The notes: generated from the sequence alone by a model not told the origin. Positions 43,548-53,159 are shown, counted from the first letter of the stretch. The stretch: DNA of 64,000 bases from Saccharomonospora xinjiangensis XJ-54 (GCF_000258175.1 NZ_JH636049.1:4069482-4133481); one strand, 5' to 3'. Numbers and translations: made by a program.

Positions 43548-45487
43548 ATACGACAACCGACAGCCGCAGGGCGCCGACGCGGTTCCCGTTCGGGATGCTG
43601 ACAGCGGATGCGGGCGCGAGCGCCGACCCGGTGCTGGTCGAGATCGTGCAGGGCAGCCTCGCATCGGTCGAGATGGAGGTGGAGACCGCCATCGCGCGGA
43701 CCTCACGCAGCCCGATGATCCGCGACGCGCACGACTTCCGGGCAGGCATCCACGATCGGTTGTTGCGCAAGCTGACCGGCCGCTCCTACAGTGCGCTGGT
43801 CCACCCGGTGGCGCGGGATTTCCCGCTGGAGGAGATGAAGCCGGGCGATGTGTTCTTCCACAACGACGTCTACCGGTCGGAGGGTGGCATCGGGCATCTT
43901 CCCGACCTGTGTGTGACCGTGCCGGTGTTCCACGACGCCGGTTCCGGACCGGAGGTCGTGGCGTTCGTGCAGGCGTTCGGCCATCACGACGACATCGGAG
44001 GCTCGGTGCCCGGCTCGATGCCGAGCCAGGCGACGAGCGTGTTCGAGGAAGGGCTGATGGTGCCGCCGATCCGGTTGTGGGAACAGGGCGAGCCCAACCG
44101 CGCCGCGCTTTCCATCATGACGAGGAACTCGCGGATGCCCGAATCGCTCGCCGCCGACCTGGACGCGGAGTGCGCGGCGTGCCTGATGGGGGCGCGCAGG
44201 CTCGGCGAGCTGTTCGACCGCTACGGCCGCGACACCGTGGAAGCGTGCTTCGACTCGATCATCGACAGGACGACCCGGACCTACCGGCGCGAGATCCTGT
44301 CCAAGATCCCGGTCGGTTCCTGGGTATGGGAGGACTACGCCGAGCACGACGGCGTGGACGAGCCCAAGCTGCACCGGCAGCGGATCACTCTGACCAGGAC
44401 CGCTCCCGATGATCCGGAAGGGGAGCGGCTGATCCTGGATTTCGCGGGCACCTCACCGCAGGCGAAGGGCCCGATCAACCATTGCGGCGACTACTCCGAC
44501 GGCGTGTTCCTCAAGAAATGGCTCGCCCCGATCCTGCGCAACCTGGCCGACACGCCGGAACGCATGGCCGAACTGGACGTCAACGAGGGCATCGTCCCGC
44601 TGATCGAGATGCGGTTCCCGCCGCCGGGTACCTTGCTGACCCCGGTGTTCCCCGCACCGACCAACGCCAGGACGTTCGTGATCCTGCGGTTGCTCGGGGT
44701 GCTCGCCGGAGTGGTCGCCAAGGCGGTCGATGGTGACATGCCCGCCGACCAGGAGACCATCCGGTACACCGGTGTTTACGGCGAGGACCACGACGGGCGC
44801 GCCTACCTCATGCGGGAGGTGCTTGGCGGTGGTTCCGGCGGCCGGTCCTATGCGGACGGTGAGGACACCATCCACGTGGTGCCCGACTCGCGCAACCTGC
44901 CGACCGAGTTCACCGAATCCCGCTTCCCGTTCCTGGTGGAGAAGCTGTCGTTGGCGGTCGATTCCGGTGGTGCCGGCAAGTTCCGTGGCGGGCTCGGCTA
45001 CGAGAAGCACATCCGGATGCTGCGCGACGGTCATTTCATGTCGATCGCCGACCGGTCCATCCTCGCCTGCTGGGGTGTCAAGGGTGGCAAGGCCGGCAAG
45101 CCGTTCGAGGTGACGATCGACCCGGGCGGCCCGAACGAACGTCAGGTGGACGCGCTGGCCGACGCCGAGCCGGTGAAGGCGGGCGAGGTGATCCGGATCC
45201 GCACCACGGGCGGCGGCGGCTGGGGTGATCCGCTGGAGCGGGACCCCGAGCTGGTCGTTCGAGATGTGGTGTGGCGCAAGGTTTCCTGCGACGCGGCACT
45301 GTCCGACTACGGTGTGGTGCTCACCGGGTCGCTCGACGACGACACGGTCGGCTACGACGCTGCCGCCACCCGTGACCTCCGTGACCGCATGCGCGCGGAG
45401 GCCGATGGTTCCGCGTTCTTCGACCGGGGCCCGGGCTACGCGCGGCTCAGCGGTGGGGAGAGTACCGCCGGGGTGGACTGGAGCTGA
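43544..45487 (+). CDS. hyuB: Hydantoinase/5-oxoprolinase subunit B (HyuB)
   Basis: 647 residues. DPVLVEIVQGSLASVEMEVETA at the N-terminus, a metal-binding block HNDVYRSEGGIGHLPDL, AFGHHDDIGGSVPGSM, and the late GGAGKFRGGLGYEKHIRML are HyuB signatures. With HyuA it forms the ATP-dependent ring-opening enzyme. ATG overlaps the hyuA stop (ATGA). The length is at the longer end because of a C-terminal region of about 60 residues. A perfect hairpin follows its stop. Confidence 0.9.
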   Translation: MNTTTDSRRAPTRFPFGMLTADAGASADPVLVEIVQGSLASVEMEVETAIARTSRSPMIRDAHDFRAGIHDRLLRKLTGRSYSALVHPVARDFPLEEMKPGDVFFHNDVYRSEGGIGHLPDLCVTVPVFHDAGSGPEVVAFVQAFGHHDDIGGSVPGSMPSQATSVFEEGLMVPPIRLWEQGEPNRAALSIMTRNSRMPESLAADLDAECAACLMGARRLGELFDRYGRDTVEACFDSIIDRTTRTYRREILSKIPVGSWVWEDYAEHDGVDEPKLHRQRITLTRTAPDDPEGERLILDFAGTSPQAKGPINHCGDYSDGVFLKKWLAPILRNLADTPERMAELDVNEGIVPLIEMRFPPPGTLLTPVFPAPTNARTFVILRLLGVLAGVVAKAVDGDMPADQETIRYTGVYGEDHDGRAYLMREVLGGGSGGRSYADGEDTIHVVPDSRNLPTEFTESRFPFLVEKLSLAVDSGGAGKFRGGLGYEKHIRMLRDGHFMSIADRSILACWGVKGGKAGKPFEVTIDPGGPNERQVDALADAEPVKAGEVIRIRTTGGGGWGDPLERDPELVVRDVVWRKVSCDAALSDYGVVLTGSLDDDTVGYDAAATRDLRDRMRAEADGSAFFDRGPGYARLSGGESTAGVDWS

Positions 45488-45508
45488 CCCTCCCGCGCTG
45501 TCCGTTCG

Positions 45509-45552
45509 CGCCGCGCACACCGAAGCCGCAACCGGCTCGCGTGTGCGCGGCG
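45509..45552 (+). terminator. Inverted repeat after hyuB
   Basis: CGCCGCGCACAC (45509-45520) pairs perfectly with GTGTGCGCGGCG (45541-45552) around a 20-base loop, and TTT follows. It separates hyuAB from the carbamate kinase unit; a GATAAT -10-like element near 45629 may start that unit. Confidence 0.6.
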
Positions 45553-45698
45553 TTTGCCGTCGTGGCGCCTGTTTTCCTGGTTCGCTCCGGTCTCGGCCAC
45601 GCCCGCGTGCGTCGATGGCATGTTCTGTCTGATAATCCCGCCGTCGCTGTATGAACTTGCCAATGATCGCGGCTCGCGGGCGGCTTAGTGTCGAGGCC

Positions 45699-46661
45699 AT
45701 GCGGATCCTGATCGCTCTCGGCGGCAACGCCATGACCGCCGCCGACGGGCAGGCTCGCCCGGAGGACCAGCGGGCGGCCATCACCGAGGCGGCGGAGCCG
45801 ATCGCCGATCTTGTCGCCGCTGGACACCAGCTGCTGCTCACCCACGGCAACGGGCCGCAGGTGGGCAACCTGCTGGTGAAGAACGAACTCGCCGCCGACG
45901 TGGTGGCCCCGGTGCCGCTGGACTGGTGCGGGGCGCAGACCCAGGCCACCGTCGGCATGCTGCTGATGAACGCGCTGGACCGGGCACTGTCGGCACGCGG
46001 CCTTGCCGCACGAACCGCGGCGTTGGTCTCGCGCACGCTGGTTGACCCCGGCGACGAGGGGATGCGTACCTTCACCAAACCCGTCGGGCGCTACCTGACG
46101 CGCGCCGAGGCGGAGAAGCTGATGGCGCACGGGCAGCGGTTCGTCGAGGTGCCGCAACGAGGTTGGCGGCGCGTGGTCGCCTCGCCGCGACCACGGAAGG
46201 CGCTCGACATGCCCGCGGCCGAGGCATTGCTGGACGCGGGTTACGTCGTCGTGTGCTCCGGCGGCGGCGGGATTCCCACGGTGCGGGCCGAGGACGGCAC
46301 CCTGCACGGGGTCGAAGCCGTCATCGACAAGGACCTCACCGCCGCGTTGCTCGCCGAGCAGATCGCAGCGAACGTGCTGGTGATCGCCACCGACGTCGAG
46401 TCGGTGGTGACGGACTGGGGTACCCCGAAGGCGGCTCCGATCGGCAGGGTCACCAGCACGCGCCTGCGCGAGATCGCGCGGGAACAGGGGTTCGCAGCCG
46501 GCTCCATGGGGCCGAAAGTGGATGCGGTCATCCAGTTCGCCGAACGGGCGGGAGGCACGGGCATCATCACCTCTCTGCACCGGCTGGCCGATTCCGTCGG
46601 CGGCACGGTCGGCACCCAGGTCGTGCCGGCAGCGACCACGAGCGCGTCGCGCTCGGCCTGA
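45699..46661 (+). CDS. arcC: Carbamate kinase
   Basis: 320 residues. [12 protein letters not shown] start, [30 protein letters not shown] and [13 protein letters not shown] are signatures of carbamate kinases in the amino-acid-kinase fold. It converts carbamoyl phosphate and ADP to ATP and carbamate (then CO2 and ammonia). No arginine-deiminase or ornithine-carbamoyltransferase gene is adjacent, so the carbamoyl phosphate source would be the FdrA-type complex encoded at 29726-33482 in this cluster. ATG start after a GC-rich leader; the ring-opening enzyme starts 25 bases after its stop. Confidence 0.92.
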   Translation: MRILIALGGNAMTAADGQARPEDQRAAITEAAEPIADLVAAGHQLLLTHGNGPQVGNLLVKNELAADVVAPVPLDWCGAQTQATVGMLLMNALDRALSARGLAARTAALVSRTLVDPGDEGMRTFTKPVGRYLTRAEAEKLMAHGQRFVEVPQRGWRRVVASPRPRKALDMPAAEALLDAGYVVVCSGGGGIPTVRAEDGTLHGVEAVIDKDLTAALLAEQIAANVLVIATDVESVVTDWGTPKAAPIGRVTSTRLREIAREQGFAAGSMGPKVDAVIQFAERAGGTGIITSLHRLADSVGGTVGTQVVPAATTSASRSA

Positions 46662-46686
46662 CCATCTCACAAGGAAGGAAGCACAC

Positions 46687-47826
46687 ATGCCATCCGCGAT
46701 CGAAGTACGCAAGGTGCCGATCCACTCGGTCGCCGACGCGAGCGAGCTGGCCAAGCTGATCGACGACGGGGTGTTCGAGGCCGACCGCGTCGTCGCGATC
46801 ATCGGCAAGACCGAGGGCAACGGCGGGGTGAACGACTTCACCCGCATCATCGCCGACCGCGCCTTCCGTGAGGTGCTCGTTGACAAGGGCACCCGGCCGA
46901 TGGAGGAGGTCCGGCAAATCCCGATCGTCTGGTCGGGCGGGACCGACGGTGTGATCAGCCCGCACGCCACGATCTTCGCCACCGTCCCCGAAGAGAAGGC
47001 CGAGCCGACCGACGAGCCACGGCTGACCGTCGGGTTCGCGATGAGCGAGCAGATTCTTCCCGAGGAGATCGGCCGCCGCCCCATGATCGAGAAGGTCGCG
47101 GCAGGGGTGAAGGAAGCCATGGCCCGCGCGGGTATCACCGACCCCGCCGACGTCCACTATGTACAGACTAAGACGCCGCTGCTGACCATCGACACGATTC
47201 GTGACGCCAAGAGCCGGGGCAAGTCGGTGTGGACGGAGCACACGCTGGAGTCGATGGACCTGTCCAACGGCACGACCGCACTCGGCATCGGGGTGGCGCT
47301 GGGTGAGCTCGAACTGCCGAGCGACGAGGAAGTCCTGCACAACCGCGACCTGTACTCCAAGGTCGCATCGTGCTCCTCGGGTGTGGAACTGGACAGGGCG
47401 CAGATCGTGGTCGTCGGCAACGCCAGGGGCGTCGGCGGCCGGTACCGCATCGGCCACTCCGTGATGCGGGACGCGCTGGATCAGGACGGCATCTGGGACG
47501 CCATCCGCGACGCCGGGCTCACCCTGCCGGAGAGCCCAAGGCACACCGACCTGGACGGTCGGCTGGTCAACGTGTTCCTCAAGTGCGAGGCCTCGGCGGA
47601 CGGCATGGTGCGCGGGCGGCGTAACGCGATGCTGGACGACTCCGACGTGCACTGGCACCGGCAGATCAAGGCCTGCGTCGGCGGCGTCACGGCCGCGGTG
47701 ACCGGCGACCCCGCCGTCTTCGTGTCCGTTTCGGCCGTCCATCAAGGCCCTTCCGGGGGCGGCACGGTGGCGGCGATCGTCGATCTGGGTGCCGAGCCGA
47801 CCGGCTACCGCGCTCCCCGCGACTGA
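46687..47826 (+). CDS. Ring-opening amidohydrolase (barbiturase/cyanuric acid hydrolase family)
   Basis: 379 residues. The family has three Ser-Lys dyads in three repeated domains. Visible candidates are K41 ([10 protein letters not shown]) with S83 (WSGGTDG), K162 (QTKTPLL) with S231 (CSSGVEL), and K299 (FLKCEAS) with a Ser in the 347-356 segment. [13 protein letters not shown] near the end is also diagnostic. Context (uracil permease, Mo hydroxylase, amidase) favours barbiturase over cyanuric acid hydrolase, but the specificity cannot be read by eye. GGAAGG precedes the ATG. Confidence 0.9.
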   Translation: MPSAIEVRKVPIHSVADASELAKLIDDGVFEADRVVAIIGKTEGNGGVNDFTRIIADRAFREVLVDKGTRPMEEVRQIPIVWSGGTDGVISPHATIFATVPEEKAEPTDEPRLTVGFAMSEQILPEEIGRRPMIEKVAAGVKEAMARAGITDPADVHYVQTKTPLLTIDTIRDAKSRGKSVWTEHTLESMDLSNGTTALGIGVALGELELPSDEEVLHNRDLYSKVASCSSGVELDRAQIVVVGNARGVGGRYRIGHSVMRDALDQDGIWDAIRDAGLTLPESPRHTDLDGRLVNVFLKCEASADGMVRGRRNAMLDDSDVHWHRQIKACVGGVTAAVTGDPAVFVSVSAVHQGPSGGGTVAAIVDLGAEPTGYRAPRD

Positions 47827-47844
47827 CCATATCCCAGGCCACAC

Positions 47845-47882
47845 CCTGGCCGGGCCCACCCGCCGTGGCGGGCCCGGCCAGG
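47845..47882 (+). terminator. Perfect inverted repeat between barbiturase and amidase genes
   Basis: CCTGGCCGGGCCC (47845-47857) pairs with GGGCCCGGCCAGG (47870-47882), a 13-bp stem with a 12-base loop. It could end or attenuate the upstream transcript before the amidase-CoA-transferase unit. No T-run. Confidence 0.6.
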
Positions 47883-47909
47883 CGACACCGCCGGACAGCG
47901 AGAGAAGCC

Positions 47910-49358
47910 ATGTCAGAAGACGAACTGTGCCTGCGTTCAGCCTGCGAACTCGCCGGGCTGCTGCGCCGCCGTGAGGTGTCGGCGAGGGAAGTGCTGCGTG
48001 CTCACCTCGCGCGCATCGACGCGGTGAACCCGAAGGTCAACGCGATCGTCACCGTGGCACGCGAGCACGCGCACCGCGCGGCACACGCCGCAGACCAGGC
48101 GATCATGAGTGGTGAGCCGCTCGGGCCGCTGCACGGACTTCCGGTCGCCCACAAGGACCTCACCGAGACCAAGGGCATCCGCACGACCTACGGATCTCCC
48201 GCCCGGGCGGAGTACGTTCCCGACTTCGACAGCATCGTGGTGGAACGTCTGACGTCGGCGGGAGCCGTGACGGTCGGCAAGACCAACACCCCGGAATGGG
48301 GCACCGGCTCGCAGACGTTCAACCCGCTGTTCGGTGCCACCCGCAACCCCTACGACCTGAGCAAGACCGTCGGCGGGAGCAGTGGGGGAGCGGCGGCGGC
48401 ACTGGCGGCCAGGCTGGTGCCCATCGCCGACGGCACGGACATGGGCGGATCGCTGCGCAATCCCGCGAGCTTCTGCAATGTGGTGGGCCTGCGGCCCTCG
48501 CTCGGCAGGGTGCCGATGTGGCCTGCCACGGACCCGTTGTTCACCCTCGGCGTGGCAGGGCCGATGGCGCGCACGGCCGCCGACGTCGCCCTGCTCATGC
48601 GCGTGCTCGCCGAACCCGACCCGCGCTCGCCGCTGTCCCATCACGTTCCGGCGTCGCGGTTCGCCGACCCGCTCGACCGGGACTTCGCGGGCACGCCCGT
48701 GGCGTGGAGTGCCGACCTGGGGGGACTGCCCGTTGATGAGCGAGTGCTACGGGCGATGGCACCGGGCAGGCAGGTGCTGGCGGAACTGGGCTGCCGGGTG
48801 ACCGATCAGGACCCGGACCTGACCGGTGCCGAGGACGCGTTCCGCACCTGGCGTGCCTGGTACTACGCGCTGAGCCTCGGCCCGTTGTACCGAGAGCATC
48901 CGGAGTGGTTCGGGGACAGCGCCGCAGGGAACATCGAGGCAGGCTGGCAGGTGACGGGTGAGGACCTGGCTCGCGCCCAGAAGCGGCGCATCGCGCTCTA
49001 CCACCGGATGCGCGAGTTCCTCGACACACACGAGTTCCTGGTGACCCTGGTGTCGCCTGTCCCGCCCTTCGACGTCGAACTGCCCTACCCTCCCGAGGTC
49101 GCCGGAGTGGGATCGGAGTCCTATCTGGACTGGATGCGGTCGTGCTACTGGATTTCCGCGACCGGGCTGCCCGCCGCCTCCGTGCCGTGCGGCTTCACCG
49201 ACGACGGCCTTCCCGTGGGCCTGCAGATCGTGGGCAGGCCGGGTGACGACTTCGGCGTGCTGCAACTCGCGCACGCGTTCGAGACCGCGACGGGCACGGG
49301 CAACCGTGTTCCCACCCTCCCCGACGACCCCGCTGATTCCCACCGGAGCCGACCATGA
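47910..49358 (+). CDS. Amidase-signature enzyme, possible ureidomalonase or malonamate amidase
   Basis: 482 residues. The Ser-cisSer-Lys triad is clear: K82 (VAHKDL), S157 (GGSSGG) and nucleophile S181 (DMGGSLRNPA). The amidase signature family hydrolyses linear amides. Ureidomalonase of the oxidative pyrimidine pathway belongs to the same broad reaction type; in this setting it could cleave ureidomalonate to malonate and urea, or malonamate to malonate and ammonia. ATG at 47910. Its stop overlaps the CoA-transferase gene (ATGA), tying it to malonate activation. Confidence 0.88.
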   Translation: MSEDELCLRSACELAGLLRRREVSAREVLRAHLARIDAVNPKVNAIVTVAREHAHRAAHAADQAIMSGEPLGPLHGLPVAHKDLTETKGIRTTYGSPARAEYVPDFDSIVVERLTSAGAVTVGKTNTPEWGTGSQTFNPLFGATRNPYDLSKTVGGSSGGAAAALAARLVPIADGTDMGGSLRNPASFCNVVGLRPSLGRVPMWPATDPLFTLGVAGPMARTAADVALLMRVLAEPDPRSPLSHHVPASRFADPLDRDFAGTPVAWSADLGGLPVDERVLRAMAPGRQVLAELGCRVTDQDPDLTGAEDAFRTWRAWYYALSLGPLYREHPEWFGDSAAGNIEAGWQVTGEDLARAQKRRIALYHRMREFLDTHEFLVTLVSPVPPFDVELPYPPEVAGVGSESYLDWMRSCYWISATGLPAASVPCGFTDDGLPVGLQIVGRPGDDFGVLQLAHAFETATGTGNRVPTLPDDPADSHRSRP

Positions 49359-50581
49359 CGACACCGACCCGGCAGACCACGCAGCGCGAGCACGGTGACG
49401 GCCCGCTGTCCGGCACCGTCGTGGTGGACCTGTCCCGCGCACTGGCCGGCCCGCACGCCACGATGATGCTCGGCGATCTCGGGGCGCGCGTCATCAAGGT
49501 CGAGGCACCCGGACGCGGCGACGACACCAGGGGCTGGGGCCCACCGTTCGTGCGGCCGGAACACCACATCGGCGCGAGCGAGGAATCGACGTACTTCCTT
49601 TCCGCCAACCGCAACAAGGAATCGATCGCGCTCGACCTGAAGGACGCCGGCGACCACGCGACACTGCTCCGGATGGTCAGCCGGGCGGACGTTCTTGTGG
49701 AGAACTTCCGCACCGGAGTGCTGGACCGCCTCGGGCTCGGCTTCGCCGAGTTGCATCGACTGAACCCGCGACTGGTGATCCTGTCCATCACCGGATTCGG
49801 CCACGACGGGCCGGAGGGCGGGCGAGCGGGCTACGACCAGATCGCGCAGGGGGAGAGCGGGTTGATGTCGCTGACCGGACCCAGCCCGGACCAGCCGCAG
49901 AAGTTCGGTACCCCGATCTGCGACCTGCTCGCCGGAATGTACGGCGCGTACGGTGTGCTCGCGGCGCTACTGGAACGCGACCGGACCGGCCAGGGCAGGG
50001 TGGTGCGGACCTCGCTGCTCGCCGCGGGAGTCGGAGTGCACGCTTTCCAGGCCACCCGCTGGACCGTCGCGGGAGAGGTCGGGCTGGCACAGGGAAACCA
50101 CCATCCCTCCATTGCCCCGTACGGGTTATTCCGCTGTGCCGACGGTTCGGTGCAGATCGCCGTGGGCAGTGCGGACCTGTGGAGAAGATTCTGTTCGGGA
50201 TTCGGCCTCGACGCTGGCGATGCGAGGTTCGCGACGAACGCGGACCGGGTTGCCCACCACACCGAGCTGGTCGAGTCGCTGGAACGCGTGTTCTCGACCT
50301 GGAAGTCCGATGACCTGCTCACCCGGCTGGCGGAGCTGGGAGTGCCGGCAGGCCGGGTCCGAACCCTCGATCAGGTGTACGACTGGGAACAGACTCGCAG
50401 CCAGGGACTGCTCGTGAACGTCGAGCACGACACGCTGGGAACGGTCACGTTGGCGGGGCCGCCGCTGCGGTTCTTCGACACCGAGGGCACGGAGGTCACC
50501 CGCCACCGGCACACCGCGCCCCCGGTGCTGAACGCGCACCGCGACCGTGTCCGTGCCTGGCTCGACGAGCGTGCGCCGTGA
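49355..50581 (+). CDS. Family III CoA-transferase (CaiB/Frc-like)
   Basis: 408 residues. MLGDLGARVIKVEAPGRGDDTRGWGPPF at the N-terminus, VENFRTGVLDRLGLG, and catalytic D190 in FGTPICDLLAGMYGAYG define the family. These enzymes move CoA between acids through an aspartyl anhydride. In this order (amidase, CoA-transferase, carboxyltransferase) the natural guess is activation of malonate to malonyl-CoA using succinyl-CoA or acetyl-CoA. Overlaps at both ends (4 bases each) couple it with its neighbours. The substrate is inferred. Confidence 0.88.
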   Translation: MTTPTRQTTQREHGDGPLSGTVVVDLSRALAGPHATMMLGDLGARVIKVEAPGRGDDTRGWGPPFVRPEHHIGASEESTYFLSANRNKESIALDLKDAGDHATLLRMVSRADVLVENFRTGVLDRLGLGFAELHRLNPRLVILSITGFGHDGPEGGRAGYDQIAQGESGLMSLTGPSPDQPQKFGTPICDLLAGMYGAYGVLAALLERDRTGQGRVVRTSLLAAGVGVHAFQATRWTVAGEVGLAQGNHHPSIAPYGLFRCADGSVQIAVGSADLWRRFCSGFGLDAGDARFATNADRVAHHTELVESLERVFSTWKSDDLLTRLAELGVPAGRVRTLDQVYDWEQTRSQGLLVNVEHDTLGTVTLAGPPLRFFDTEGTEVTRHRHTAPPVLNAHRDRVRAWLDERAP

Positions 50582-52002
50582 CCAGGCTCGGCACGGCCGC
50601 GCACTTCCTGGGGCAGGTGCTGGACCCGGGCACCTTCGAATCGTGGGACGAGCCGGTGGTCCCGCGCGGCGACAACGACTATCTGGCCTCGCTCGCGCGA
50701 GCGCGCTCGGCCACCGGCGTTGACGAGGCGGTGCTCACCGGGCGCGGACGCATCGAGGGAACCGGCGTCGCGCTGCTGGTCAGCGAATTCGGGTTTCTCG
50801 GAGGCTCGATCGGTGTCAACACCGCCGACCGGCTCACGCGTGCGATCCGCCTCGCCACAGAGCGGGGTCTGCCCATCGTGGCCGCCCCCGCTTCCGGCGG
50901 CACCCGTATGCAGGAAGGCACGCGAGCCTTCGTCAAGATGGCGGAGGTCGCCCGCGCCGTCGAACAGCACAAGAGCAGCGGCCTGCCGTATCTCGTCTAC
51001 CTTCGCCACCCCACCACAGGGGGTGTGTTCGCGTCGTGGGGTTCCCTCGGCCAGCTCACTTTCGCCGAGCCGGGGGCGTTGCTGGGGTTTCTCGGCCCGA
51101 AGGTGTATCGGGCGGTGCACGGCGAGGATTTTCCCGAGGGGGTGCAGATCGCGGAGAACCTCGCCCGCAACGGAATCGTTGACCGGATCGTGCCGCTTCC
51201 GGCGCTGCGCGGACTGCTGGCGACGGTACTCGGGCACCTCCACGGCGGCCCGGCATCGGAAGGTTCCTCGCCCGCACCCACCGGGGTGGTGGGGCGGCTG
51301 AGCGGCGCGGGGTCCGCGTGGCAGTCGATCCAGCTGACCAGACGTCCGGACCGGCCAGGAGTGGAGGAACTGCTCCGTCACGCGGCAGGCGACACCGTGG
51401 AGCTCGGCGGAAGCGGCGCGGGTGTGCTGGTCGCCCTCACCCGGCTGGCAGGCACCCGGTGTGTCGTGGTCGGGCATCGGCGGCACCCCGCACCCGGTCC
51501 GATCGGGCCTACAGCATTGCGAGCCGCGCGCCGGGGCGTCATCCTCGCCGAGCAGTTCGGCCTTCCGCTGGTCACCGTGATCGACACACCGGGAGCCGAG
51601 CTTTCCGCCGAGGCGGAGGAGGACGCGTTGGCGGGTGAGATCGCCCGATGCCTTGCCACGCTCACCGGTGTGCGGGTGCCGACGGCCGCCATCCTGCTGG
51701 GGCAGGGTTGCGGAGGCGCCGCGCTCGCACTCACCTCCGCGCACACCGTGGTGGCCGCCGAGCACGCCTGGCTCTCGCCGCTGCCGCTCGAAGGGGCCAG
51801 CGCCATCGTGCACGGCCATCCCCGTCTCGCCGCCGACATGGCGACGGCTCAGCGTGTCGTGGCGGCGGACCTGCTCGCCGACGGGATCGTGGATGTGCTC
51901 GTGGGGGAGCATCGCCTGGCCTCCGGGGATGTGGCGGGGTTCTGCCGGGACATCGCCACATCCGCGATCGCCGCGATCTCGTCACAGAACGTGCGGTCCT
52001 GA
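50578..52002 (+). CDS. Fused AccD-AccA-type carboxyltransferase, possible malonyl-CoA decarboxylase
   Basis: 474 residues of crotonase-like carboxyltransferase fold, two halves. The N-terminal half is AccD/MdcD-like (ASGGTRMQEGT and GGVFASWGSLGQLTFAEPGALLGFLGP) without the zinc finger. The C-terminal half is AccA/MdcE-like (IGPTALRAARRGVILAEQFGLPLV, IDTPGAE, GQGCGGAALALT). No biotin carboxylase or carrier gene is near. Malonate decarboxylase uses the same fold for decarboxylation, so this protein may turn malonyl-CoA into acetyl-CoA. GTG start overlapping the CoA-transferase; its 3' end overlaps a converging methyltransferase gene by 21 bases. Confidence 0.8.
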   Translation: MTRLGTAAHFLGQVLDPGTFESWDEPVVPRGDNDYLASLARARSATGVDEAVLTGRGRIEGTGVALLVSEFGFLGGSIGVNTADRLTRAIRLATERGLPIVAAPASGGTRMQEGTRAFVKMAEVARAVEQHKSSGLPYLVYLRHPTTGGVFASWGSLGQLTFAEPGALLGFLGPKVYRAVHGEDFPEGVQIAENLARNGIVDRIVPLPALRGLLATVLGHLHGGPASEGSSPAPTGVVGRLSGAGSAWQSIQLTRRPDRPGVEELLRHAAGDTVELGGSGAGVLVALTRLAGTRCVVVGHRRHPAPGPIGPTALRAARRGVILAEQFGLPLVTVIDTPGAELSAEAEEDALAGEIARCLATLTGVRVPTAAILLGQGCGGAALALTSAHTVVAAEHAWLSPLPLEGASAIVHGHPRLAADMATAQRVVAADLLADGIVDVLVGEHRLASGDVAGFCRDIATSAIAAISSQNVRS

Positions 52003-52431
52003 ACGCGGTGGGAGGTCGAGTTCACGGAGTGGGTCACCACCGTCGATGAACAACCGCCCGCCAGGGCGGAGCGCGTCGGCGATACGGCGGAGCGCGACCT
52101 GCCCTGCCCGGGGATGCCGCCCGTCGAGCGCGCCGACACGGACGGCGAAAGCCAGGTCGAACGGCGCTTCGCCAGGCAGCAAACGAAACTCCTCCACGGC
52201 CACGTGGCGGACGCTCAGAGTTCCCGCTTCGATCTCGGCGGACGCGTTCTGGCGGGTGAGGGCGATCCCCCTGGCTGAGCGGTCGATCACCAGGATGTGG
52301 CCCTCGCCGATACGCCTTGCGACGGCCTTCGCCGCGGCGCCGGGGGCGCCCCCGATTTCCAGGACCCGCATTCCCGGCGCGAGTGGCAGGGCGGAGACGA
52401 TCGCGCCCAGCCGGGAGGACAGTCCGCTCAT
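51982..52431 (-). CDS. Small SAM-dependent methyltransferase
   Basis: 149 residues. The class I SAM motif VLEIGGAPGAAAKAVARR is present, then an acidic strand end (IDRSARG) and a later LAFAVRVGALDGRHP block; a C-terminal LRPGGRLFIDGGDP fits the family. It is shorter than most methyltransferases and lacks a clear substrate domain. ATG at complement 52431; the ribosome site is weak. It overlaps the 3' end of the carboxyltransferase by 21 bases. No specific substrate is assigned. Confidence 0.75.
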   Translation of the reverse strand: MSGLSSRLGAIVSALPLAPGMRVLEIGGAPGAAAKAVARRIGEGHILVIDRSARGIALTRQNASAEIEAGTLSVRHVAVEEFRLLPGEAPFDLAFAVRVGALDGRHPRAGQVALRRIADALRPGGRLFIDGGDPLRELDLPPRSGPHVL

Positions 52432-52484
52432 GCCGCCCGGCCGAGATCGGCAGTGACCATCGTCAACTCCAGCATCGTTCTCTG

Positions 52485-53159
52485 TTACGAGAGCCGCAGC
52501 ACATCTTCGGCGACCCGCACCAGGTCGGAGCCGCTCACATCGGGTTCGGTGAACACATCGCCGTAGTGACCTTCCAGCCGCCCGCACCAACCGGCGAGGC
52601 AGCCCGCGCGCTTGGCTCCGTGGCAGTCCCAGGCGTGGACCGCGACGAGCGCGAGATTCTCCGGCGATGTCTCCAGCTGGTAGGCCGCCATGCGGTAGAA
52701 GGAGGGAGCGGGTTTCCAGATACCAGCCTGCGCCGCGGTGACGACCTCGTCCACATAGCGTGCCAGTCCCGCTCGTTCCAGGAACCGGGCCGTGTTGGTG
52801 GCGCTGCCGACGGTCACGCAGCCGACCCGCAGCCCGGCTTCGGACAGCAGCCGCACAGCGGGCTCGGCATCAGGGTGCGCGGGTAGCTGGCCGAATCCCT
52901 CCAGCACGTGGTCGATGTCGTCGTCGGTGACCGTGTGCCGGGTTTCGGTGCGCAACGCCTGCCGGGCCACCGACTCGAACGTCCCGGAATCCCCGCTGAG
53001 GGCCAGCGCCATGGCGTCGCGCTGGAATCGCAGGAACCACGGCTGCAACAGCCGTGCGGGTTGGCCGACCGTCTCCAACCGGGCGCCGAGCGGAGTCAGA
53101 TCCAACAGGGTTTCGAGCACATCGAACGCGACCGCGTGCACGCGAGTGGACACGAGCAT
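52485..53159 (-). CDS. Haloacid dehalogenase-type hydrolase
   Basis: 224 residues of the HAD superfamily. The nucleophile Asp is in VAFDVLETLLDL. LVAVHAWDCHGAKRAG and GIWKPAPSFYRMAAYQLE, with the conserved Lys and Asp, are typical of the L-2-haloacid dehalogenase (type II) branch. GAGGGGAG precedes the ATG at complement 53159. It could act on haloacids or another small acid; activity must be tested. It lies upstream of the methyltransferase on the same strand and probably does not belong to the pyrimidine pathway. Confidence 0.85.
   Translation of the reverse strand: MLVSTRVHAVAFDVLETLLDLTPLGARLETVGQPARLLQPWFLRFQRDAMALALSGDSGTFESVARQALRTETRHTVTDDDIDHVLEGFGQLPAHPDAEPAVRLLSEAGLRVGCVTVGSATNTARFLERAGLARYVDEVVTAAQAGIWKPAPSFYRMAAYQLETSPENLALVAVHAWDCHGAKRAGCLAGWCGRLEGHYGDVFTEPDVSGSDLVRVAEDVLRLS

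Noticed and set aside
46687..47826. Certain assignment as cyanuric acid hydrolase
   Set aside because: The family holds both enzymes and they cannot be split by eye; context favours barbiturase.
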